NCBI GenBank assembly: GCA_023431385.1
Contig: JAEYWA010000140.1
Location: 1 to 17,164 of the forward strand
Source of the DNA: Bacillota bacterium
Lineage (GTDB): Bacteria; Bacillota; Clostridia; Acetivibrionales; DSM-1351
DNA length: 17,164 nt
Direction: 5' to 3'
The notes under the pieces were generated by a model that was given only the letters and a program-made list of their open reading frames with translations, was not told the DNA's origin and did no database searches. Made by a program: the position numbers and the translations under genes. Shown in pieces: positions 1-6,807 of this stretch; within the stretch, counting starts at the first letter, position 1; each line of letters starts with the position of its first letter.

Positions 1-388
1 CCTCGAATCCAAGGAAGAAGTAGCCTGGGTAAATCATCCTGCTGCCAAAGACAGCAAATACAAGCTGTTGGCTCAAAAATATCTGCCTAAAGGTGCTGGT
101 GCTATATTTACCTTTGGTCTGAATGCATCAGAAGAACAAATAAATACTTTTATAGATTCAACAAGCATATTCAGTTATCACGCAAATGTTGGAGATTCAA
201 GATCCCTTATAATTAATTCCCCCAAAACAACACACGGTGAGCTTACCCCTGAGGAACAAAAATTTGCCGGGATTCCTCCCGAGACTATTCGGTTGTCAAT
301 TGGTTTAGAGGATGCCAATGATTTGATAAACGATCTTGATAAGGCCTTTAAAAATAGTTTTACAAGTAAATCAGAGGATGTGGCCTGA
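1..388 (+). CDS. metY: O-acetylhomoserine sulfhydrylase, C-terminal part (5' end outside window)
   Basis: Partial gene: the reading frame is open from base 2 and gives the last 128 residues before TGA at 386-388. The enzyme is a PLP-dependent Cys/Met-metabolism transsulfuration enzyme that makes homocysteine from O-acetylhomoserine and a sulfide donor in the cytoplasm. Visible family hallmarks are the WVNHP motif near the start, the YLPKGAGAIFTFG strand, the NVGDSRSLI segment, the TTHGELTPEEQ loop and the terminal IRLSIGLED, whose arginine binds the substrate carboxylate in this family. The PLP lysine lies upstream of the window. It sits 84 bp before a sulfur-compound ABC importer, and a ThiS/ThiF/JAMM set that can supply its sulfur lies about 14 kb downstream. 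Assignment to MetY rather than cystathionine gamma-synthase rests on the C-terminal motifs and context. Confidence 0.87.
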   Translation, partial: LESKEEVAWVNHPAAKDSKYKLLAQKYLPKGAGAIFTFGLNASEEQINTFIDSTSIFSYHANVGDSRSLIINSPKTTHGELTPEEQKFAGIPPETIRLSIGLEDANDLINDLDKAFKNSFTSKSEDVA

Positions 389-444
389 TTAATATTTCAA
401 TACAAATATTGGCCGAAACGTCGGCTCAAATCCATAATATGTCA

Positions 445-468
445 AAGCTACTAGGTGGCTTGGGAGGT
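445..468 (+). promoter_or_regulatory. Hairpin abutting the ribosome binding site of the binding-protein gene
   Basis: AAGCTAC (445-451) pairs with GTGGCTT (455-461), 7 bp with one G-U pair and a 3-nt loop. It is followed with no gap by GGGAGGT (462-468) and the ATG at 473. A second small hairpin, GCCGA/TCGGC (412-425), lies just upstream. Neither is followed by a T tract, so they are not terminators. Confidence 0.45.
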
Positions 469-472
469 TAAC

Positions 473-1576
473 ATGAAGAAAACAAGAAAAATTTCTGTAG
501 GTTTTTCAGTAAAGACGTTAATATTGTCAATTTCTCTTTTAATCGGACTCACGTCCTGCGGCACCACAGATAATACTGGCGGGAGTACTCAGGGTTCAAC
601 CGTTTCATCAAGTACGGCAGCAGCTAATGCAGCTGCTTCAGGTTCAGATGCATTAGAAAAATCCGGCTCGAATAAGGAATTCAAGTTCGGAAAGCTAAAG
701 ATTCAGGCACTGGGCGGTGGAGCTTGTGGCGCTCCATCCTATATTGCTTTGGAAAAAGGCTTCTTTGCAGAGGAAGGTCTAGATGTGGAACTGGTCAGCG
801 GAACGCTGGATCAACTTAAAACAGGTTTGGTAACTGGAGAGTTTACTGTAACAAACGGAGACTTTCAATACTTCCCTTCAATCCAGCAGGGAATGGACCT
901 TAAAATAATCGGAGGCTTACATAAGGGCTGTATAAGATTGGTGGTTCCTCCAAATTCACCAATTAAAACAGCGAAGGATCTTAAGGGAAAGAAAATAGGT
1001 GTTGACGAAATCGGTGGGACTCCAATGTCTGTAGCTACAATAGTACTTGCGAATGCAGGAATAGACCCACAAAAAGAAGTAACCTGGTTGCCATATCCCC
1101 TGGATCAATTGACTCAGGCTGTAAAAAAAGGTGAAGTAGATGCATTTGCTGCATGGGATCCCTATGGAGTACTTGCTGAAAAGAACGAAGGATATACATC
1201 TCTTTCCGATATTTCAACCGATCCTCTGTTTGCAGGTAAAAGCTGCTGCTTCCTGTATGCATCAAAGAAACAGATTGATGAAAATCCTGAAAGAGTAGCT
1301 GCTATAGCAAGAGCCTATAAAAAGGCAACTGGATGGATAAAGGCAAATCCAGAGGAAACGGCAAAGATAGAAATAGAGAAGAAATACGTTGCAACTGACG
1401 ATATTAAGCTTCTTACAGATTTAATTAAATCCTATGATTATGAGTACACAACAGTTAATGCATATGATGACATTAAATATTTTGTTGAACAGTTTAACAA
1501 AACAGGCTTCCTGAAAAAGGATACAGATCCCAAAAGCTTTGCAGATCAGGTATACTATGACATTTTAAATAAATAA
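473..1576 (+). CDS. ssuA: Sulfonate/nitrate/taurine-class ABC transporter substrate-binding lipoprotein
   Basis: This 367-residue exported lipoprotein is the solute receptor of an ABC importer. The start is ATG 473, preceded by GGGAGGT five bases away; an in-frame GTG at 455 lies upstream of that site and is not used here. Residues 1-28 form a lipoprotein signal with lipobox LTSC (Cys29), followed by a Ser/Ala/Gly-rich linker to about residue 66. The mature domain has the NMT1/SsuA-like pattern: PSYIALEKGFFAEEGLDVE, a segment with DLKGKKIGV, EVDAFAAWDPY, and a C-terminal helical part. Unusually it has four further cysteines (GACGAP, HKGC, SCCF). The permease and ATPase genes follow. The ligand is not readable from sequence: sulfonate is the family guess, but no desulfonating enzyme is encoded here. 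The gene symbol marks family similarity only. Confidence 0.8.
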   Translation: MKKTRKISVGFSVKTLILSISLLIGLTSCGTTDNTGGSTQGSTVSSSTAAANAAASGSDALEKSGSNKEFKFGKLKIQALGGGACGAPSYIALEKGFFAEEGLDVELVSGTLDQLKTGLVTGEFTVTNGDFQYFPSIQQGMDLKIIGGLHKGCIRLVVPPNSPIKTAKDLKGKKIGVDEIGGTPMSVATIVLANAGIDPQKEVTWLPYPLDQLTQAVKKGEVDAFAAWDPYGVLAEKNEGYTSLSDISTDPLFAGKSCCFLYASKKQIDENPERVAAIARAYKKATGWIKANPEETAKIEIEKKYVATDDIKLLTDLIKSYDYEYTTVNAYDDIKYFVEQFNKTGFLKKDTDPKSFADQVYYDILNK

Positions 1577-1644
1577 AATTCACTTGTATTCGTAATCCAG
1601 GAAAACATTTCGATTGTATATTTTGTGATCATCATTCGGCTCAA

Positions 1645-1667
1645 AGCCTTAATAAGGCTCAGGAGGT
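1645..1667 (+). promoter_or_regulatory. Hairpin directly 5' of the permease ribosome binding site
   Basis: AGCCTT (1645-1650) and AAGGCT (1654-1659) form a perfect 6-bp stem with loop AAT, one base before AGGAGGT (1661-1667). No T tract follows. Confidence 0.45.
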
Positions 1668-1670
1668 AAT

Positions 1671-2714
1671 ATGAAAGAGGAAAATGCTTTAGAACTTCCG
1701 GCTTTACACGCCAGAGAACGGTCAACAAATAAAACAAATATTGGACTGAAAATCAATACTGATTTATATTGGAAAAAAACATCAGCTATCTGGCCCATCC
1801 TCCAGATAGCTGCGTATATTGCAGCATTACTGGTAAGTTTGTCATTACCGACAAAACAAATTGTAGATGATATACCTTACCGTATTTTTTTAGTACTAGT
1901 TATTATATTTTTTACTGTGAGAAGTATATATTCACTATTTAATCCCAAGCTTTGTGCTGTAATTTGCCATAAGTCCCAGTTCTATTTCGCTGTAGGCATG
2001 ATTCTTATCTTTTGGGATATTATGACAACGAAAACAAACTACCTGCCATTGCCTTTCTTTCCCAGTCTTGCACAGATTCTTCAGGTAATGGTTGAGGATT
2101 CCTTTACCTTGCTTATCAGTACATTACACTCTATGAGATTGCTTGTTTTAGGCTTTACAACGGGTACCACACTTGGCTTGGTGTCAGGTGTTCTGATAGG
2201 GTGGTACAGACAATGGAACTACTGGCTGTTCCCTGTAATAAAAGTAATGGGTGTCATACCGGCAACGGCATGGATTCCTATTGCAATGTTTATTTTCCCT
2301 TCAAGCTTCTACGCTCAGATTTTCCTTATTGTACTTTGCGTTTTGTTTCCTGTTGCGTATATGGCCTGTGGAGGAATTGCAAACATTCAGAAGTCCTACT
2401 TTGAAGCGGCCAGAACATTAGGCGCTGATGAGAAATTTCTTATATTTAAAGTTGCAATACCTGGTGCAATGCCTTCCATTTTCACTGGAATTTATACAGG
2501 CACAGGTGTATCCTTTGCAACGCTGGTGGTGTCCGAAATAATTGGAGCAAAAGCCGGTTTGGGCTGGTACATTAACTGGGCTAAAAGCTGGTCCAACTAT
2601 GCGAAGGTCTATGCGTCCATAATAGTAATGGCTATTGTTTTTTCAATTGTTATGTCCATAATTTTCAAAATAAGGGACAGAATTCTGGTCTGGCAGAAGG
2701 GGTTGTTGAAATGA
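1671..2714 (+). CDS. ssuC: ABC transporter permease, SsuC/TauC class with extended N-terminus
   Basis: This 347-residue inner-membrane permease belongs with the preceding binding protein and following ATPase. ATG 1671 is preceded by a perfect AGGAGGT. The C-terminal two thirds are a standard BPD-transporter permease domain: several hydrophobic segments, the EAA coupling motif (YFEAARTLGADEKFLIFKV, roughly residues 243-261), and the VVSEIIGAKAGLGWYI segment typical of this class. The first about 120 residues carry three additional hydrophobic stretches (around residues 36-55, 68-88 and 104-120). This makes the protein some 80 residues longer than the usual 250-270. The stop overlaps the ATPase start by four bases (ATGA), indicating translational coupling. 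Confidence 0.85.
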   Translation: MKEENALELPALHARERSTNKTNIGLKINTDLYWKKTSAIWPILQIAAYIAALLVSLSLPTKQIVDDIPYRIFLVLVIIFFTVRSIYSLFNPKLCAVICHKSQFYFAVGMILIFWDIMTTKTNYLPLPFFPSLAQILQVMVEDSFTLLISTLHSMRLLVLGFTTGTTLGLVSGVLIGWYRQWNYWLFPVIKVMGVIPATAWIPIAMFIFPSSFYAQIFLIVLCVLFPVAYMACGGIANIQKSYFEAARTLGADEKFLIFKVAIPGAMPSIFTGIYTGTGVSFATLVVSEIIGAKAGLGWYINWAKSWSNYAKVYASIIVMAIVFSIVMSIIFKIRDRILVWQKGLLK

Positions 2715-3511
2715 ACACAGAGAGCTTACCAAAATCAGGCTACATATCAATAAATAATGTAAACAGAGTATATACCGATGCCAATGGCTATGAGACAGAA
2801 GCACTTCAAAATATCAATATCGATATCAAGCCAGGTGAATTTGTATCCTTAATAGGCCCTTCAGGATGTGGAAAGACAACACTTCTCAGACTGATTGCCG
2901 GATTGGATCAGGCCCAGAAAGGACAGATAACTTTAGATGGAGAGCCGGTAGCAGGCACTCACTATGAACGGGGTTACGTGTTTCAGCATGCAAATCTTTT
3001 TCCCTGGGAAACCGTTGAAAATAATATATCAGCAGGGCTGAAGGCACGGAAAATTTATAAGGAAAAGAAGCATGAGGTTTCACAGTTCATTGAACTGGCA
3101 GGACTGACAGGTTTTGAAAAATCCTACCCGCATCAGTTGTCTGGTGGTATGGCTCAGAGGGCATCCCTGGCTCGCGCTCTTATAAATGATCCGAAGGTAT
3201 TATTACTGGATGAACCTTTAGGAGCATTAGATTCCTTTACCCGTTTTGATTTGCAGGAAAAAATTCTTGAACTGTGGTTCACCAGAGGAACTACTACAAT
3301 TCTGGTGACTCATGATGTGGATGAAGCTGTTTATCTGAGTGACAGGATTGTAATTATGACTCCGAGACCGGGAAAGATTGAGAGTATTATGGATGTAAAA
3401 CTGAAAAGACCAAGAGCCAGAAACAGCGAGGAATTCATGGCTTTGCGTACGGAAATACTTGAAAGACTTCATTTGGTAAGCAGCAAAGCACCTCTGGATT
3501 ACTATTTGTAG
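2711..3511 (+). CDS. ssuB: ABC transporter ATP-binding protein, SsuB/TauB class
   Basis: This 266-residue cytoplasmic ATPase powers the importer formed with the two preceding genes. It begins inside the permease stop codon (ATGA at 2711-2714). Visible motifs in order: Walker A GPSGCGKTT (residues 49-57), Q-loop in FQHANLFPW, ABC signature LSGGMAQR, Walker B LLLDEP followed by LGALDS, and the H-loop VTHDVDEA. The tail IVIMTPRPGKIE is characteristic of the nitrate/sulfonate/taurine subfamily, and there is no TOBE domain, unlike the sulfate ATPase at 8711. No key residue is missing. Confidence 0.88.
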   Translation: MNTESLPKSGYISINNVNRVYTDANGYETEALQNINIDIKPGEFVSLIGPSGCGKTTLLRLIAGLDQAQKGQITLDGEPVAGTHYERGYVFQHANLFPWETVENNISAGLKARKIYKEKKHEVSQFIELAGLTGFEKSYPHQLSGGMAQRASLARALINDPKVLLLDEPLGALDSFTRFDLQEKILELWFTRGTTTILVTHDVDEAVYLSDRIVIMTPRPGKIESIMDVKLKRPRARNSEEFMALRTEILERLHLVSSKAPLDYYL

Positions 3512-3575
3512 TCAGCTTGACTTATAAGCAAAGTGGATGGAGCTGCCGTAAAAATTGATTTCAAGGGGGCAACAA

Positions 3576-4622
3576 ATGGAGCATTTATCACATTTTTTTA
3601 CGCTTTTCTCAAAGCTGATTAACCTGGAATACCTGCCTGATTTAGGAGACAAGGTCAGCCTTGGACTAATATTCGTTTTTGGCTTGCTCACCTCCTTTCA
3701 TTGTATTGCAATGTGCGGAGGCCTTGTAATAACCAACAGCATAAACAATAAAGGAATTTTACCAAATATTACATATAATTGCGGCAGAATTGTATCATAT
3801 TCGATTGTAGGTGGAATAGCAGGGGGAATAGGTAAGGTTGTCAGCCCCAATGGTTCGTGGAAAGGAATAATCCCTTTGCTTGGCGGAATTTTCATGATAC
3901 TGTTGGCAATAAAGCTGCTGAATGTGTTCCCTGCATTACGGAAATTAAATATCAGACTGCCGTCATTTATAGCTAGGAGAATCTTTTCAGGTAAATTTAA
4001 AAGTCACTTGGTTATAGGTTTGCTTAGCGGTCTCATACCTTGCGGACCACTACAGATGGTACAGCTGTATGCGCTGGGAACAGGGAGTATTCTAATAGGT
4101 GCGGTTTCTTCATTTGTTTTTGCACTGGGAACAGTACCTCTGCTGTTAACCTTCGGTTATATTAATTCGGTATTATATAAGAAACATGCAAAAATTATCT
4201 CAGCTATAAGTGCTGCCATAGTACTGGTTTTAGGTTTTGCCATGTTAAGCAGAGGACTGGCACTCTATGGAGTAGACGTAAGCCTGTCATCATTTAATAA
4301 ATCCACGTACACTCAGAAAAACAGTAAAACAACTCAGAACGTTTCGTATAAAGAGACAGTACAGGTAATTGAATCAGAAATTAAAGCAGATGAATATCCG
4401 ATAATCATTGTTAAAAAAGGTGTAAAGGTGAAGTGGAATTTAAAGGCCACTGAAGAAAATCTTAATTATTGTAACAATGAAATAGCTATTCCAGATTTTA
4501 AAATTGAAAAAAAATTAAATCCGGGCGACAACATAATTGAATTTACTCCTGTTGAAACAGGTGACATTGTCTACACCTGCTGGATGGGAATGATAAAAGG
4601 CCGGATAAAGGTAATTGATTGA
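3576..4622 (+). CDS. TauE/SafE-DsbD_2-like membrane protein fused to a C-terminal cupredoxin domain
   Basis: This is a 348-residue membrane protein. The chosen start is ATG 3576, behind AAGGGGG at 3563-3569; a TTG at 3555 lies upstream of that site. The membrane part (about residues 26-230) carries the cysteine motifs typical of the DsbD_2/TauE-SafE-like family: FHCIAMCGG (Cys43, Cys47) and GLIPCGPLQ (Cys156), plus NCGRIVSYS (Cys69). After a Ser/Thr/Lys-rich linker (about 235-262), residues about 263-348 form a cupredoxin-like beta domain with NYCNNEIAIPDF (Cys299) and the terminal YTCWMGMIKGRI (Cys335, Met337, Met339), which are likely copper ligands. Related proteins are annotated as sulfite exporters or copper-handling proteins. 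The presence of copper-type ligands favours metal or thiol-redox work over sulfite export, but this is not settled. It follows ssuB by 64 bp. Confidence 0.75.
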   Translation: MEHLSHFFTLFSKLINLEYLPDLGDKVSLGLIFVFGLLTSFHCIAMCGGLVITNSINNKGILPNITYNCGRIVSYSIVGGIAGGIGKVVSPNGSWKGIIPLLGGIFMILLAIKLLNVFPALRKLNIRLPSFIARRIFSGKFKSHLVIGLLSGLIPCGPLQMVQLYALGTGSILIGAVSSFVFALGTVPLLLTFGYINSVLYKKHAKIISAISAAIVLVLGFAMLSRGLALYGVDVSLSSFNKSTYTQKNSKTTQNVSYKETVQVIESEIKADEYPIIIVKKGVKVKWNLKATEENLNYCNNEIAIPDFKIEKKLNPGDNIIEFTPVETGDIVYTCWMGMIKGRIKVID

Positions 4623-4639
4623 TTCTTACATTAAAGTTA

Positions 4640-4666
4640 ACCGCAAACGATAGCGGTGGATGGGAG
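4640..4666 (+). promoter_or_regulatory. Hairpin just 5' of a ribosome binding site
   Basis: ACCGC (4640-4644) pairs with GCGGT (4653-4657), 5 bp with an 8-nt loop, four bases before GGGAG (4662-4666). That ribosome binding site is five bases before ATG 4672 and decides this start over the ATG at 4660, which overlaps it. Confidence 0.35.
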
Positions 4667-4671
4667 ATAAT

Positions 4672-5316
4672 ATGTTAAAAAACAAGATATTAGTTTTTCT
4701 AGTGCTGATACTGACTTTTTCATTTACAAGCATTGTTTATACAGAAAACATCAGTGCAGCATCAAAACATACTACAACAAATAAGAAAGATGAAAGTAGC
4801 ATATATAAAGGGATTTTGCAATCAAAAAATAGCAAGTACGGAATTGAGATCAAAAACAAGGATGGAACTAAAAAGTATTTAGTTTTTGATAAAAAGGGAC
4901 AACAGCTTGTCAAAGAGCTTGTATCTTCCTCAAAAATCAAAGAGGGAGCTGCTATCAGCGTTAATGGTACAATAAAGAAAAATGTCCTTCAGGTTAAATC
5001 TATCACTGAGGATAGTATTAAAGAGCAGAGCTTTGACGGCTGGCTTGGAGATTCTGATTGCAGTCCAAATCTGGAGGAACCGACAAAAATGGGGGCTGAT
5101 TGTCTGAAATGCCCCCATTGCGAAGCCAGTGGGTACGGAATATCTGTGAAACAGAAGGATGGAAGCTATAAATATTATAAATTTGATGCTAATGGTCATA
5201 AGCTTGCAAAGGATAACATTATACCTAAAATAACGACTGAAAAAGTGCCCGAGATAACTGTGAAAGGAGCCTTAGAAGGGGATATTATAAAAGTGAGCTC
5301 AATAACACTAAAGTAA
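4672..5316 (+). CDS. Exported protein with internal duplication and four-cysteine insert, unknown function
   Basis: This is a 214-residue protein that I do not recognise as a named family. Residues 1 to about 30 are a Sec-type signal (Lys-rich start, long hydrophobic core, plausible cleavage near SAA). The rest contains two related units. The first is about residues 44-111 (YGIEIKNKDGTKKYLVFD ... VNGTIKKNVLQVKSI). The second is about 122-212 (YGISVKQKDGSYKYYKFD ... VKGALEGDIIKVSSI). Both look like small beta-barrel repeats. The second unit carries an insert after DGWLGDSDC with cysteines at 130, 144, 147 and 150 (C...CLKCPHC), a spacing that could bind a metal or form disulfides. It lies between the cupredoxin-fused membrane protein and the terminator, so a shared extracytoplasmic metal or redox role with that gene is plausible but unproven. 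Confidence 0.6.
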   Translation: MLKNKILVFLVLILTFSFTSIVYTENISAASKHTTTNKKDESSIYKGILQSKNSKYGIEIKNKDGTKKYLVFDKKGQQLVKELVSSSKIKEGAAISVNGTIKKNVLQVKSITEDSIKEQSFDGWLGDSDCSPNLEEPTKMGADCLKCPHCEASGYGISVKQKDGSYKYYKFDANGHKLAKDNIIPKITTEKVPEITVKGALEGDIIKVSSITLK

Positions 5317-5377
5317 AGTTATTTAATAACAAGATAAGATCTATAGTAAAGTAATTAATATCGAGATTTACCCATAG

Positions 5378-5436
5378 AAACACCTTATAGGAGCAGATTT
5401 TTTTAACAGGTCTGATATATAAGGTGTTTATTTTTT
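5378..5436 (+). terminator. Rho-independent terminator
   Basis: AAACACCTTATA (5378-5389) and TATAAGGTGTTT (5418-5429) form a perfect 12-bp stem. Within the 28-nt apical region a smaller CAGA/TCTG helix is possible. The stem is followed by A and six T (5430-5436). It lies 61 bp after the last gene of the first unit and 44 bp before the next promoter. Confidence 0.88.
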
Positions 5437-5479
5437 CAAAAAAAATTAACGTGCTTTAGTAAAATAATTCATTAACCTA

Positions 5480-5508
5480 TTGACATACTTTTAACCACAT
5501 GTTAATAT
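5480..5508 (+). promoter_or_regulatory. Sigma-A type promoter of the sulfate assimilation operon
   Basis: A perfect -35 TTGACA (5480-5485) is separated by exactly 17 bp from TAATAT (5503-5508), one mismatch from the -10 consensus. The predicted start is near 5515, giving a leader of about 150 nt before ATG 5667. The placement just after a terminator supports it. Confidence 0.8.
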
Positions 5509-5533
5509 TTCAATAACTTATAAAACATATAAG
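5491..5533. promoter_or_regulatory. Candidate operators: two inverted repeats over the promoter and start site
   Basis: TTAAC-N5-GTTAA (5491-5505) lies in the promoter spacer and overlaps the -10 element. CTTATA-N5-TATAAG (5517-5533) starts at the predicted transcription start. Both have 5-bp spacers and their centres are 27 bp apart. TTAACC also occurs as a direct repeat at 5472 and 5491, flanking the -35. The positions fit repression, but the binding protein is unknown. Confidence 0.4.
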
Positions 5534-5666
5534 AATGCTATGTGTAATTTATTCATACATATTTACAGTTTCTATAATATTTACGTAACAGATTATTTTT
5601 TTTAAGCAATAACATATTAATATGATATGAATACTAATATATTAAATTAAAAGGGAGAGAACAGTT

Positions 5667-6746
5667 ATGACAAAAAGAAAATTGACAAGGTTTGCATTAG
5701 TGATTTTAAGTCTCGTATTATCCATATCGGTTTTGGCTGGTTGCGGAGACAGCAGCAACAATACCTCATCAGGTAATACAGCATCAGGTAATGAGGTTGA
5801 CAGCAGCAAGCCGGTTACACTTTTAAATGTTTCCTATGATCCCACCCGTGAACTATACCAGGCATATAATGAAGCATTTGTTAAACACTGGAAGGATAAA
5901 ACAGGACAGGAGGTTACAATCCAGCAGTCACACGGTGGTTCAGGAAGTCAGGCTAGAACAGTTATTGACGGAAACGAAGCTGATGTAGTTACACTGGCAC
6001 TTGCATATGATATTGACGCTATCAATAAAAACAAAGAATTAATTAACAAGGAATGGCAAAAGCGTTTGCCAAACAACTCAACACCATACACTTCAACTAT
6101 AGTATTCCTCGTCAGAAAAGGTAATCCCAAAAACATAAAAGACTGGGATGATCTGGTCAAGCCGGGAATCCAGGTAATTACACCAAATCCTAAAACTTCA
6201 GGAGGAGCACGCTGGAATTATCTTGCAGCCTGGGGATATTCACTGAAAAAGACCAATAATGATCAGCAGAAGGCTAAGGAATTTGTAAAAGCTCTTTTTG
6301 AAAATGTTCCTGTGTTGGATTCAGGAGCACGAGGCTCCACAACAACCTTTGTTGAACGCGGACTTGGGGATGTATTGATTGCATGGGAAAATGAGGCCTT
6401 TCTCTCAATAAATGAGCTTGGTAAGGATAAATTTGAAATAGTTGTACCATCAATAAGCATACTGGCAGAGCCACCTGTCTCTGTAGTTGATTCCGTTGTT
6501 GATAAAAAAGGAACTCGAAAGGTTGCCGAAGCTTATCTGGAATATCTCTACAGTGATGAGGGGCAGGAAATAGCAGCTAAAAATTATTACAGACCAAGAA
6601 ATGAAACCGTAGCAAAGAAGTTTGAAAGTCAGTTCCCAAAGATAAATCTCTTTACCATTGACGAAGAATTTGGAGGCTGGGCAAAAGCACAGAAGGAACA
6701 CTTCGATGATGGGGGAGTATTTGATCAGATTTACGTAAAAAAATAA
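5667..6746 (+). CDS. sbp: Sulfate ABC transporter substrate-binding lipoprotein
   Basis: This 359-residue sulfate or thiosulfate receptor is anchored outside the membrane. ATG 5667 follows GGGAGAG. The N-terminus is a lipoprotein signal with lipobox LAGC (Cys26), then a Ser/Asn/Gly linker. The Sbp/CysP hallmarks are all present: LLNVSYDPTRELY, HGGSGSQARTVIDG (oxyanion-binding loop), ADVVTLALAYDID, PNPKTSGGARWNYLAAWGYS, and GARGSTTTFVERGLGDVLIAWENEA. Typical length for the family is about 330-350. It heads the operon, immediately downstream of the strong promoter, followed by two permeases and the ATPase. A strong hairpin after its stop may keep its mRNA more abundant than that of the permeases (inference). 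Confidence 0.93.
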   Translation: MTKRKLTRFALVILSLVLSISVLAGCGDSSNNTSSGNTASGNEVDSSKPVTLLNVSYDPTRELYQAYNEAFVKHWKDKTGQEVTIQQSHGGSGSQARTVIDGNEADVVTLALAYDIDAINKNKELINKEWQKRLPNNSTPYTSTIVFLVRKGNPKNIKDWDDLVKPGIQVITPNPKTSGGARWNYLAAWGYSLKKTNNDQQKAKEFVKALFENVPVLDSGARGSTTTFVERGLGDVLIAWENEAFLSINELGKDKFEIVVPSISILAEPPVSVVDSVVDKKGTRKVAEAYLEYLYSDEGQEIAAKNYYRPRNETVAKKFESQFPKINLFTIDEEFGGWAKAQKEHFDDGGVFDQIYVKK

Positions 6747-6757
6747 TACATAGTGAG

Positions 6758-6785
6758 CCGTACCGGAACTGGGGTTCCGGTACGG
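6758..6785 (+). repeat. Strong intercistronic hairpin without T tract
   Basis: CCGTACCGGAAC (6758-6769) and GTTCCGGTACGG (6774-6785) form a perfect 12-bp GC-rich stem with loop TGGG. It starts 11 bp after the sbp stop codon and ends 11 bp before the GAGGTGA ribosome binding site of cysT. What follows is TAATAAAATCC, so a mRNA-processing or stability element is more likely than a terminator. Confidence 0.75.
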
Positions 6786-6807
6786 TAATAAAATCCGAGG
6801 TGAATTC

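Larger units (their letters stand above)
5317..5666. other. 350-bp intergenic control region
   Basis: No gene is seen here. It holds, in order: a terminator (5378-5436), a sigma-A promoter (5480-5508) with two inverted repeats at the promoter and start site, then an AT-rich leader of about 150 nt. The leader contains a 12-bp palindrome CATATTAATATG (5613-5624) and the GGGAGAG ribosome binding site (5653-5659) for the sulfate-binding protein. I found no SAM-riboswitch or T-box signature in the leader. Confidence 0.7.

Noticed and set aside
5515..5666. Possible SAM riboswitch or T-box in the operon leader
   Set aside because: The leader is AT-rich and lacks the conserved SAM-I core sequences and the T-box AGGGTGG element; only palindromes and a ribosome binding site are seen.
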